Assembly: GCA_034509425.1 (NCBI GenBank)
Contig: JAVTVJ010000346.1
Location: 186,001 to 250,000, forward strand
Origin: Eopsaltria australis
Taxonomy: Eukaryota > Chordata > Aves > Passeriformes > Petroicidae
DNA: 64,000 bases
Direction of reading: 5' to 3'
Part shown: piece by piece, positions 13,661-25,800 of the stretch
Layout of the letters: every line of letters starts with the position of its first letter
How positions within the stretch are numbered: position 1 is the first letter of the stretch
Notes under the pieces: model-generated
The model's input: only the letters and a program-made list of their open reading frames with translations
Database searches by the model: none
What the model was told of the DNA's origin: nothing
Made by a program: the position numbers and the translations under genes

Positions 13661-13940
13661 CACAGAATTATGAAATGGTTTGGGTTGGAAGGAACCTTAA
13701 AGATCATCCAGTTCCAACCCCCTGCCATGGGCAGGGACACCTTCCACTGTCCCATGTTGTTATAAGCCTCATCCAAGCTGGTCTTGAACACTTCCAGGGA
13801 TGGGACACCCACAGCTTCGCTGGGCAGCCTGTGACAGTGCCCCCTTTTCTATGTGCAGCTTGTGTCCCCCATCCCAGCAGCTTCAGGGACTTCCTGAGGG
13901 CCATGATTGCCCCTCAAGCATCATCTCCCTGCTTTGAGAT
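13661..13940 (-). mobile_element. CR1 LINE 3' fragment
   Basis: Begins with cacagaattatgaaatggtt and continues with the CR1 3' block (gttggaaggaaccttaaaga, then the ccctgccatgggcagggaca motif), in minus orientation. Confidence 0.9.
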
Positions 13941-15185
13941 GCCTTGACCATGGAGAGAGCAACAGGGAGGCTTTTGTTCTGCACCAGAAACTTTTCATCC
14001 TTCTTTATGGCTCCTTTTTTATTTCTTTTGGCTGTGCCCTTGCAAATCTGAAGCAGATTAAAATACAGTTCCTCCCCCCAACTCCCCTTTAAAAAAAACC
14101 AACCCCAAAGCTTGGCTGCTTGAAATCATCAGATTTCATTGGAGTCTTTTAAAGTTAACAGTTTCCTGGATCCTGGGCAGACTCACTGATTTTTCCCCTT
14201 TAACCTCCGTGTTTTTTGCTGTAACATTTCTCAGCTGTTGCAGCGGGAGGGAGGGAGGGAGGACCAGGGCAGCTCCAATGTGGAGAAGGTTATTTCACAC
14301 GGGGGTTGGATGAATCTGGTGTGGGACTCCCTGGATTTGCACCACAGGGGACAGAAGGCTTGTCCCCAGGAGGCTGAGCCCCCACGATATGGCTGGCAGG
14401 TAGGTCATGGCTGTGTTCGTGACGCCTTTTTGGGGCAAAATATTAGGGAAATGGTTCTATTGGAAGAGGAGAGTGGGATGCTGGGGGTTGGTCTGAGCTC
14501 TGTTTCTGCTGACTGTTTATTTGCTGGGGGCTGTGATGGTTTCTAGCTGTGCTCATGGATGTGGGGACTGCTGCAAGAGCAGCACAGCTCAGGTGCATAC
14601 AGCCATGAGGAGTTTTTCTGGCTTGAGGGGATTTGCCGCCCCAAATGCAGCCTGGATGTTCCTTACCCGCCGTCTGTGCCACAGAATCTCCTGATGGGAT
14701 TGCTGAGGAAAGCATCGCAAGTTAAAAGAGTTGGAAAGGAAAGAAAAGTAACAGCCCAGTGCTGGTTGGTTTTGTTGCGTCTCCTCCAAGAGTTGTCTCT
14801 CCTTCCTTGCAAAAAATCACCTGGAGCTTTCCCAGACGGAGGACGTTTCTCTGGGTTGAGGAGCTGGAGACAGCCAGGCTTGGCCACAGGCAGTGATTAT
14901 CAGCAGGAGCCCGAGGGCGAGGTGGGGCAGTGTCCTCCAGCTGAAACATCCTCATGAGCATGACCGAGGGGAGCCCCTGAACCGTCCCAAATCCCTTTGA
15001 CCCAGCGGGACTGAAACCCAAAGGCAGCCCTGCGACGCCGAGCTGCGCATTAACTCCGCCGGAGCTGGGAACAAAGGTTTGGGGGCTGGATTGGGCTTTT
15101 TTTAATTTATTTGCAAAGCAAACCAGCTCAGCTGAGCGGAACAGGCGTCGGTGGAGGAGCGTGAGCTGCCGGGTGGTTGCTGGGC
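13941..15185. other. Noncoding DNA upstream of the TATA-containing segment
   Basis: No coding exon supported. The last 200 bases become richer in CpG (around 15020-15070) and lead into the TATA-containing candidate promoter at 15186. Confidence 0.4.
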
Positions 15186-15192
15186 TATAAAA
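15186..15192 (+). promoter_or_regulatory. Candidate TATA box of an alternative RNF24 promoter
   Basis: TATAAAA lies in a CpG-containing setting. It sits roughly 30 bases before a GC-rich stretch that runs to a strong splice donor at 15468. The orientation matches RNF24, whose first coding exon begins 1.4 kb downstream. The motif is seen; its use is inferred. Confidence 0.35.
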
Positions 15193-15214
15193 TCCCATCC
15201 CCACCAGCGCTGGC

Positions 15215-15467
15215 AGGGGGATGTGCCGGCTCCCCGAGCTCTCGGAGCGCTTCCACGTTGGCCAGGAGAGGTTCTGAACATGCGTGTTGGTCTCTGGAGG
15301 CTTTAATCAAATCCAGGCTTTACCAGAAATCGACTCGAAACTTCCAGCGAGCTGAGGAAACTGAAAGCAGCCGGAGCAAGGAGGCTCCCGGGCGGAGGGT
15401 GTTTGGGGCTGGCGGGGATGTTGTCTTCAGCGAGGGGATAGTCCCGGTGAGGCAGCCGGGATGAGAG
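15215..15467 (+). other. RNF24: Candidate noncoding first exon of RNF24
   Basis: A GC-rich segment begins about 25 bases after a TATA box and ends in GAG|GTGAGT, a near-ideal donor. Joining it to the acceptor at 16842-16843 would give a noncoding leader. The only ATG near the donor would open a very short upstream frame that stops directly after the junction (ATG AGA GCC TAC CCA TGA). RNF24 in mammals uses several noncoding 5' exons. No transcript evidence is available, so this may be chance. Confidence 0.3.
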
Positions 15468-16843
15468 GTGAGTCTGCTCCCCGTGGGAAGTCACCGGAAA
15501 GCCCACAGGGTTCGGCAAAAAAGGGGCCTCAAGGGGGAAAGGAGATTGAGGAGTGAGGATGTGGCTTGGAGGGACACTCAGAGAACACTTGGATTTTGGA
15601 GCATCGCTCCCTGGCATGTGTGGGTTCAGCTGCTGTTTCCCTGCTGCCTTCCCACTCTGTGCAAAATGAGGAGCTGTGCAATTACTGCGCCGTGGAAAAC
15701 TCCCCGCTCCAGGGGAGGGTTTTGTTATCCCTTGGTGGTTTTATTTGGGAAACAGGGCTCAGACTGCAGGTACTTTCCTTGCTTGTAAAACTTCATCGCA
15801 CGCTGCTCTCCCGTGGGCAGAAGGGAAAACAAGGTGTATTTTTAACTTCCTTTTCTAAGCTGGGGGCAGGGGAACTTTATGCCTGGCCAGCAACGGTTGT
15901 GATCGTCTGAGGGTGAACAGTTCAGAGAATGATAGGAAGATAAGAGATAATAAATAAGTGCAATTAAAATCCTGAGGTAGAGGATTTGCTGAAGTCGTTA
16001 TCCCAGGCAGCTGCTCGGGGTTTAATTGGGGCTCTCCAGGGGGAGGGAGGTTCTGGTCACGCGTCCCAGACGTGGGACGTGACAGCCAAAATTCTTCCTC
16101 TTCCTCTTGGCCACCACTCACCGGTGTCTCGGGGCTTTCCTGGGGGGAAGCAGCCTGGGGCTGTGCTGAGGAATAAACCTGAAACCTGCAGAAGTGCTCT
16201 TAAACCACCAAACCTGCGTCTCAGATTAGAAAAACAAACAAAGCCTCCTTTACAGAGTCCATAGTCTCCCCATAATTTCTCTCGGTGGCACTGCTGTGTG
16301 TCTTGGGAATGTCCTTGTCCTCTTCCTTTCCCTGGGGATGCACTGGGAGCAAGGGGACCCTTGCCACCCTGTATGTGATGATTGATGATTTTGGAGGGGG
16401 GGTTTCTCAGGAATGAGGAGTTGGTCTTAGAAACCACTGGAGGGGAAGGGAAGGCAAACCTGCCTTGCTCCAAGGCTTCCTGGCTGTTTTCAGTATTTTT
16501 ACCCAGTTACTGCAGGATTTGAGGGACCCCCACTGCAGCTGGGGCTGCTTGGATGCAATTCCTGCCACCCTTCTCATCCAGCATTTAACTTGAAGGATGA
16601 TACGTGCAAGGAAAAGAGCTGGAGGAGAAACTCACAGTGGGAGAAGGAAAATCCCAGCCCCAGCTGATCCAGCCCTGCTTTGTTTTCAGGGTTACCAAGA
16701 TAGGAACTTGGTTTTGGGCAGGGAGGGGGGGATGAGTGAGAAGTCTTCTCCAGCCCCCTCCACCTCCCTTTGGAGGAACCACTATTCTGCAGGGTGCATC
16801 CCTAAGGAATGTCACATCCCTATGTTTCTCCCTGTCTCCACAG
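15468..16843. other. Likely RNF24 intron immediately upstream of the first coding exon
   Basis: No repeats or exons recognised. It ends in a good polypyrimidine tract and acceptor (tttctccctgtctccacag) at 16843. Confidence 0.5.
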
Positions 16844-16850
16844 CCTACCC

Positions 16851-19800
16851 ATGAGCTCGGACTTCCAGCATTACAGTTTCAGGATGCCGAACATCGGGTT
16901 CCAGAACCTTCCTCTCAACATATACATCGTGGTTTTCGGCACGGCCATCTTCGTCTTCATCCTCAGTTTGCTCTTCTGTTGCTACTTGATCAGGTAAGGG
17001 GATGTTCCCCAAGAGCTTCCCAGCTTCCAGGCCCCATCCCTGATCCCTCCATCCCAAAAAGAGGATGGCAGCACCTTATCTTTCCTTTCTGTCCCACAAA
17101 GCAGTCACATTATCCACTTCAAAACAGGAGATACACATTTAGTAAAAAAGCCATGGAATTGTGGTCAGCCTCTCAAAAAGCCTGGAAAGGGATGTTTTAT
17201 GGTCCCCTGCTTTCTGCTTAATGTTTCAACACGTTTCCCTCTGTAATGAGTAACTCGTGTCCTGCGTGCCTAAGGAATGTTTAATACCTGCTCCGTTGGT
17301 TATTGAACACAAATTGCTCCTTCAACAGCGCAGTTTGGAGATTAATGATGCAGAGTTGATGTGTTAATCTGAGCAATGGGGGAGCGGGACGGGAGGGTTA
17401 AAGGTTGTTCCAGTTTGGGGCTTGTTTTAATTATTTTATGGGCCATTGGGGAGATTGTTGGGCTGCTAATTGAGAGGAGAAACTCTTCCTGACAGAGGGA
17501 AAATGAGGCAAATGGGGAAAAAATTCCAGTACCTGGGAATCAAGGTGCTGATGGAGATGAGTTGTGCTGATAACCAGAGATGTGCAGCTGGCTCTGCTTC
17601 AACGTGTGCTTGGGAGCAGAGGGCACCACTCTGCCAGCAGTGGCAGCCAAAATTCTGCATTCCCAGAGCTCTCCTCTGCAGCTTTTCCATCCCCTTTCCT
17701 TCCCCTCTGTCTTTCCAGCTGGCCTCAGCTCCCTGCAAGCTGTGCATCCTTCACATCCCCTCCCTGTGGTCCTGTAAAACAGGTACCCAGCTTCTCCTTG
17801 CACCACAGCAGCCAGTCCTGCCAGGTTATCTGTCCAGAGGGTGTTAAAAATATGTTATCCTGCTCTTGTAGACCAGGGAAGTGAGATTTCCATGTTAACC
17901 TTCTAAATACTTGATAATTTCCACCCATTTTCAGTTCTGTGTGAAGCACATAAAACATGCAGATGAGCCCAAACCCAGGTTTACCCAGGGGTGATTTGGG
18001 CTGCTTGGGCATCATCTCTTAATTTTATGAATTATTATTCAATTATGAAAATTGTGTTTTGAAGGTGCTTGAAAAGCTTGTTTGAAGGTGCAGTACATCA
18101 GCCCATCCCAGGGATGTTGCATCTGCGTGCAGGATTCACATTTTAACTGGGACTCCAGTGGGAGGGAATGCAAAAAAACAGAGCAGAGGTGTTTTCAGAG
18201 GGCTCAAGGACATGTTTTGCTCAGGTGGAGCTCGAGTCTATATGGCTGACTTAGAAAACTGAAGAGGTGTTTGGACTTTGAGAGTATTTTCCTGGGCACT
18301 CTCTGGGTGTATTATGCCCCAAAGAAGGAACAACAAGGAGTAATGTCTGGGAGGTCAAGCCAGAAAATCTTTAAATTTAGAAGCTGGAGGCGTGTTGTAA
18401 GAGAGAGAGAGGGTGAGTAACCGGTGAGGGAAGCCAGCAAGGAAGTGGCAAATCCTCCGTCACTTCACGTCTTTAAATCAAGACCGAGGACCTTTCTGGA
18501 CGAGACATTTTGGCTCCTGGTGCTGAGGTGCTATTTAGCAACCCATGATAGATGGGCACTTGGATTAGGTCATCCAGTGATCCCTTTATAGCCCAAAACC
18601 CTAGAAGGACTCTACAAGTGGCTCTTCAGACCTCCTCCCTCAGCTCTTTTATTGGCAGAACAGAACCAAAACAGGATCCTCCAGCCCCCGTTGGGGAGGG
18701 TTTTGCTGTGCCAGGGGTTTTTGCTGTGCCAGTGTCCCAGGAGCATCCGCCTCCATGGAGCTGCTCTGTAATCTCAGCTCATCTGGGATATAAAAATCTG
18801 AGTTTTGGGAGGGGTTTGGGAAGCCTTGGAGGTGGACAGCAGGATGAGGACCACCTACCTGCAAGGGCAGAGAGACCAACAGGACAGGATGGTCCCCTGC
18901 AGAGCTCTACTTCCATCCCTGGGGGTTCTTTGCAGGTAACAGCAGCTCCTGGCTTTCCCATAGGTGCAGCATCACCCCAGCCCTTCCTCTCCCTCCTTTC
19001 CCTTAACTCCACATCTGCAAATACTTGGCAGACACCACACAAGACTCATGACACCACCCTCAAGGCCCTGGTTCTCATCTCCTGCTCTGGATCAGAGCAT
19101 CCCCTGAATCCCCAGCTGGGAAGGCATCTGGAGCATGGAAGAGCCAATACCAGGTGTATTCAACCCAAATCACAGAGCTGAGAGCGTTAAATAAAAGCTG
19201 TGCTAGGGGAAGGAGAGGACATGGGCTGTGCTTTGCAGCTGTGTCAATACGGGCTGTGCTGCCCGCTCCAAGTGGGGGAAAAGTGACATTTTTAATTGGA
19301 TTGTTTCAAAGCAGAGTCCAGTAGGAATTTCACAACAAAAATCATCATTGCCTGTGCTGTTCAGGTGAACCTCGAGCTCTTCTGCTGCCGCAAGCCACTC
19401 AGGTCAGAGCTCAGATCCCTCATGGCTGCTGCCTCTGCCTCGCCAAAATTACAGATAAAAAAGATAGAACAAGGAAATGAGATTTTGCAGGGAGCTGGTT
19501 GTGTCTGTTCTCTGGTGAATTAATGAAAGTGATAAACTCGTGTTGCCTTCGGTCCCAGCAAGCCCAGTGCAGAAGGATGCTGAGCTGAGCAGTGTCACCC
19601 TCACTCTGGGTCAAGGCTGCAGCATCCTCTCTCCATGCTTTGCTGTGGATCATCCAGGGCTCATCCCTGCCCAGCCTGGAGCAGCTCAAAATCTCTGGCA
19701 GGCTCAGGGTACACAGCCCCCCTAGAAAGCCTTTTTTTTTTCAGACCTGTTTCCTTCTGCATTCAGGCCTGCCAGGATCCAACACAGTGGTTGGGTTTTG

Positions 19801-22800
19801 TGTCTGGAGAAGGGAGTGGAGTTGGGGAAGGGTCTGGAGCATCAGGAGTGGCTGAAGGAGCTGGGAAAGGGACTCAGCCTGGAGGAAAAGGCTCAGGGGG
19901 GAACTTCTGGCTCTGCACAACTCCCTGACAGGAGGGGGCAGGCTCTGCTCCCAGGGATCAGGGACAGGAGGAGAGGGAACAGCCTCAGGCTGTGCCAGGG
20001 GAGGTTTAGATTGGATATGAGGGAAAATTTCTTCACCCAAAGCATGGCCAGGTAGTGGCACAGCTGTCCAGGGCAGTGTTGGAGTCCCCATGGGATTTAA
20101 AAGCCGTGTGGATGTGGCACTTGGGGACAGGGGTCAGTGGTGGCCTTGGCAGTGCTGGGGTACAGTTGGACTGCAGGATCTCAGAGAGCTTTTCCAACCC
20201 AAACAATTCTGTGATTCCATGAAGAGCCCAAGGAGCCTGCCTGAGCTGGGGACAGCAACACAACGATGGGATAAAAAGCCAGTGCCCAGGGCCTTTCCTT
20301 CTACTATAAAGCATCTAATAAGCAGATCCTGGAGGTAAACCTGCAAAAAAATTTCCCTCTGCATTTTGTACCCATAGTTGTTCACTTGATTTCAGTGATT
20401 CAGTCACCCAGGGAAGCAGGGAGCTCCCACTCCTGCAGGAAGAGATCCCAAAGCCCGGGAGAGGCGGTTGTTCCTTCAGGGAGGGTGACAGCTCACAGGA
20501 TCAGCAGCCAGGCGCTGTGTGGTCCCTTATCTTGGTCAGACATCTGCCAGGAATTCCTGGGGAGTCACAGCACTTGACACGAGATGGATGGAGCCGGCTC
20601 CCACAGGGAATAACGCCTGCCAGGATCCGGGGTCTCCTCACCTCACGACAGCTGCACCAGCCCCCACCAGGACCCATCTGGCCCAGGATCCTGGCTCAGA
20701 GAGCGAGGAGGAGCAGGCTGAGCTCGCACGCTGCAGCACCAGATGTGCTCGTGCTGCTCCCCAGAACCTCCAGGGAGGGTTTTTTTTGGGAAAATCTCCC
20801 TGTCTGGCTCAGCTGCAGCCCAGGGCGTTGCAGATCCGCGCTTCCAGCACGGAGCTTTGCAGATCCGCGGCCAGGTGGTCGCTTCTTCCCCACCACTGCT
20901 GCAAGCTGCTCCAGTGGCTTTGGCTCAGGGGGGCCAAACCCTTGGTGGCCACTCAGAGCTCCATGCAGAAGGATGCTGCCTCCCATTCCGGGCGAGTTTT
21001 GCCTCGTCTGTGGTCTCCAGCCGCACGCCTCGCTTCTCCCCATCTGTGTTTCATAAGCGCCTTCCCAGCCACCGCATCCCTGCGGATTGGGCCGGTTTCA
21101 TCCTGTTCCCTCTATTGTTCCTGCATCTTCTGCTCATGTTTCTGCTCAGGGTCACTGCCAGAGGGATGAGACCCCAGTCTCCTCCTCCTCCTCTTCCTCC
21201 TCCTCTTCTCCTCCTCCTCCCTGCCTGCCGCAGTGTTTGCCATGGTTCTGCAGGCAGCGTTATTTGAGCAGGAGGGATGGCTCCCCATGAAACTTCCTGA
21301 CTTCCTGCATCTCTCCCTTCAGCATTATGGAGCATTTTTACCCATCCCTCAACTTCTAAGGCCCACGACATTTTGGGGGAGGGTGTCAGACATACGGAAA
21401 TATTTTTCCATCCCATTTTTATAACTCCCCCACTGCGGCGCAGCAGGGTTGGAAAACCCCCAGGAGCTCAGGCTGAAACAGCCTGGGGTTTCAGACAGCC
21501 CTCAGAATATTTTTGGAGAAGAGAAATTCCAGGCAAGGGGGTTTCCCATCTGAAGTCACACTCAGGGCTGGCTGGGGAAAATATTCCTATGGCTCTCCAA
21601 GCCCTGCAGCCACACATTGACTCCGTATTGAAAGTCCTTGGCCAACTCTTCAGCCCTGGGGACTTCCCCTCCTGAGTTTTCCAAGCACTTTATTAAATGC
21701 CATGTCTGGTAATGAGAGGCAATATCGGTTATTTTAATTTTAAATGTATTTCTTTTAGGAGCATAATGGTTTTCTCCAGCCAGCAGATGCCTCTGGAGCA
21801 TTCTCCTGGCTCTGACTCTGGAGAGGGGAGGCTGGAGAGGGAGGGGATGGAAGCAGAATTTTGCTTGAGGCCTAAAATTCCTGCTGGACTTCCCGCTGCA
21901 GCAGGTGTTCCTGGAAGAGGTTCATCCCATTCCTCTCCATCCCTCAGGATAAAGTAGATTGAGCTTAGAATTGAGGATAAACCTGAGTTTGAGGAACTCA
22001 GTGTCAGCCAAGCAGCGTGATGGGGGCTCCTTCCCTGTCCCTGCTGCAGTTGGAGCAGGGCTTTCCTCAGGTCTGAACCCCCAACACTTGCAGAACAGTG
22101 CTGCTTTCAGTGCTGGAGTTGTTGCCAGCAGAAGTGGGTGGAAACTGAGGGGATTTATGGCAGATTGTGATTTCCTCACCCACTTTTTCTGGTCTTAACC
22201 ACATGGGTGATGTCTGCTTGGAAAATCAGGCGAGTCAAAAGAGGGATAAGGGAGGAGTTGTGTGCTTTGGGATGGAGATTTTGCCCTCCCAGCGACAGAG
22301 AAAGCTGGATGTTGCCTAAGCATGTAATTTCCTGTGGCCATTCTCATTTCTGAAATAAAAAATTTAAAATACAACATGTTAAAGCTGGAAAGGAGAGAAG
22401 TGGAATGTTTGAGGTATTACAATAATCCCAATTTTTTTGCCTGGCCTCACATTTGTCCCTGGTCTCATTGCAGGCTCAGGCATCAGGCACACAAAGAGCT
22501 TTACGCCTACAAACAGGTGAGATGATACTCTGACTTTTTTTTCCCTTTCCTTCTCCCTAGTGCCAAATCCATCCATTTTCCTTATGCTGTTCCTCTCCTT
22601 GGGAGGTTTCTGGCCCTCAATGGGCAGCTGTAACACCCAGACCAATCTATCCCTGCTGATTTTATTGTCCCTTCCCAGCTGGGCCCCCCAGGACCATTCC
22701 TCATTTGCTCATCCACAAATCTCCCAGTTTCCCACTAAGCTCCTGAGCAGTGGGAACATCTCCACCTCTGGAGCACCCCAACCTCTCCAGCCCTCACCCA

Positions 22801-25800
22801 TTGCAGAGCCACCAAACTCATATTTTATGGGGTCTGGATCTGCTCCCAGGGTTGGACCTGGCTGCTCCAAATCCCTGCACCCACCTGCGCTCAGCAGTTA
22901 AAATAAACACAGCCCTGAGGTGGATGTCAGGCTGCTGCTGCCACGTCCTGTTTTCTCCAGGATTTGTGGGATTTTCTGCCTCTGATCCCTTGATCCGAGC
23001 AGGAATCTGGGTAGAGTTGGGCTGATAACACACAGTTATCCCGGATTTATAGCCCTCTCCAGGTGTTCAGCTTGGATGGAGGGAAAATGAAGTGGCAGAG
23101 TGTGGGAGCCCAGGAGGGTTAAATGTGGGAGGAAACCCCCTGGATTTGGTCCTTGTGGTTTTATCTGTCCCAGGGCTCCCTTCCTCCTGTCCCTGCACAG
23201 GGCCCCTTGTGTTCCCTGGCTGTGCTGGTTTGGCTGGAGGGTTTCCAGTTCTACTGGGGGAGTTTCCAGTTCTACTGGGACACTCAGTGGGATCCCTTTG
23301 TGGGGGTTTTTCCTGGGAATGCTCACGGCAGAAGCTCTGTCCTGACCCCAGCTCTTTGCCTTGCAGGTCATACTCAAGGAGAAGGTGAAGGAGCTGAACC
23401 TCCATGAGGTGAGCACATCCTGGGGCAACGAAGGCTCCCTCACCCTCCTCTTCCTCACCCTGGGGAAGGGGAAAACCCTCAAATGCAACTCTATTAGGGG
23501 CAGAGCACGCAGCCAGCTGTGCTTTGGAGAGATGAAACCCTCTCCCTCCTCCTGGCTCCCCTTGGGTTTTCCTGCAGCGTTATTGTTATTTATTGCGTTC
23601 TTATCACGCTGATAAGAAGCTGTGGATAAGGGGAGGCCAAGGCAGGCTGGGCCTTGTGTAAACAGTGTCCCTGTTTGGGCGGGGACGTCCCCTCTGGGCG
23701 TGACAACATCAGCGCAGCTTTGGGCAGGGAAAACTGAAATCCAGGATAAAGGCGCTCCCCCTGCTCCTGGGAGAGGCAGATCCGCTCCTCCCTCCCCGCC
23801 CCCCGAGGGCTGAAACACCTTAATTTTTCCTCCATGGTCTTGCAGGGTTTTTGGGGCTGAGCGTTTCTATTCACAGCCCATTTTTCCTGCTGAATTTGAG
23901 CAGGAATCTGCTCGAATCCCGGCCTGGATTTGTTTATTCCCCTAGAGACAACAAAAATGCCCACCCACATCCGGGCACGAGGCTGCTCATCTGCTCAGTG
24001 CCGGCTCCAGTTGTTTATAAGCCACTATTTATTTTATTTTAATCCCCTGAGCAAAGCCCATCCCATGTTTTATCCTCACCCTCCTCTCCCCACAGCCCCA
24101 GGGTAAATCCCAAGGGCCCCAGGGTTTGGAGCAGTCCCTGCTGCAGGCCCCTATTCCTGATCCACTCCCATTAAATCGACCTGCACTGGGGTTTTTGTCG
24201 GCACACAGGCTTCAAAGCACTTCCTGGGGTGAGACATGGCTTGGAGGAGGGATTTGGGAATGTGCCAGAGCCGGGAATGGCCGTGATAAAGCTCAGCCCT
24301 CCTCCTGCTCCTCCTCTGTTCCCAGCTGGCTGCAGCTCTCCCAGCTTTTGGGGAGGACGAGGGCTCTGTGGGGAAGAGAGCAGCTGCTCAAGCTCTTCCC
24401 TGGAATTTGGGAAAGCCTGGAAGGGTTAGCTCAAAAAGATCCCATTTTGGGCATTTGTATTTTGGCGTTTGCAGTCAGTGTTTCTGGAAAGCAGAGGACG
24501 GGGTGGGAATTTTCCAACATGATGGGGCAGCTGCCCGGAGCCCTGCGGAGGGAAAGCGCCCGCCCAGCTCTTCCCTCCCCATCTCTGGCTCTGGTTTTCC
24601 CCTTTTTTCCATCACTCTGCCTCTCCCAGGCCCTGGGGGAGCTCGGGATGTGTGTGTGTGTGTTCCTCAGGGGGTGACCCCAACAGCTGCACCTGGCCCT
24701 GGTGCACTGAGAGATCCCAGGCTGGGAAAACCACCCAGGAATATCCAAAATCCCCTGGGACATCGCAAATGAGCCAGGAGGAATTGGCTGCGAGGGGGAG
24801 GGAGGTTTTGGCTGAGTCTTTTGCCTGCTGGGAAAAGAGCCACCAGCTTTCCCAGCCCTGGGATGGAGATGGCAACAGCACATTGCATTTTCCTCTTCCC
24901 AGAGGTGTCCCTGGGGATGCAGCTCTGTCCCAGGCACCAGGCAGCAGCCAGGATCCATCCCCCTGCATCCTAAAACCTCAAACACACCCCAGCTTTGGGG
25001 CTTTTTCCACCAGGAAAGGGAGACTCAAGCCTCAGCCTGCGATCCTGAAGCTCAGGCAGCAAAATTTGGAAAGGGTTTGGGGGGATTCCACCCCTGTGAG
25101 GGTGGGGAGGCCCTGGCACAGGGTGCCCAGAGAAGCTGGGGCTGCCCCTGGATCCCTGGAAGTGCCCAAGGCCAGGCTGGACAGGGCTTGGAGCAGCCTG
25201 GGATAGTGGAAGGTGTCCCTGGATGATCTCAAGGTCCCTTCCCACCCAAACCATGCCGTGATTCCACGATTTTGGCCATTTTGCAGTTTTTATGTGCAAA
25301 TGTTCCTTTTTGACCAACTGCCACTTCCCTTGCAGATCTGTGCCGTGTGCCTGGAGGAGTTCAAGCCCAAGGACGAGCTGGGGATCTGTCCCTGCAAACA
25401 TGCCTTCCACAGGAAGTGAGTGTGGGCTCTCCCACCCCCATCCCAGGGCAGGAATGGCAGGAAAAACCCTCTTGGATGAATTGGAGCAGCAGAGGGTGGG
25501 AGCTGGGAAGCTGATTCCCAGTTTGGGGATCTGGGGTTTCACTCGTAGGGTGCCCCGTGCTGAGTCAGGAGCTTGGTGATCCTCATGGATCCCTTCCAAC
25601 TCCATCCATAATTCCATGAAAAATGTAAATAGATATCTTTTATATAGGTGTGGTTTATATAAAGCAAACCCACTAAAATTTATGTTACTATTTATAATAA
25701 TAATAATAATAATAATACTATATAGTATACTATATGCTAATATAACATAATATTCTACTATATATTACAGATATTTTTATGTTCTGTATATTTATATATA

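Larger units (their letters stand above)
16994..22473 (+). other. RNF24 intron between coding exons 1 and 2
   Basis: 5.5 kb with one CR1 copy at 19795-20222 and a pyrimidine-rich (CTC)n-like tract at about 21177-21225. Otherwise unique sequence without supportable exons on either strand. Donor is GTAAGG; acceptor is cattgcag. Confidence 0.8.

Noticed and set aside
23036..23818. Minus-strand frame of 260 codons over RNF24 coding exon 3
   Set aside because: Antisense of intron and exon 3 with no recognisable domain. The real exon on the plus strand is clear.
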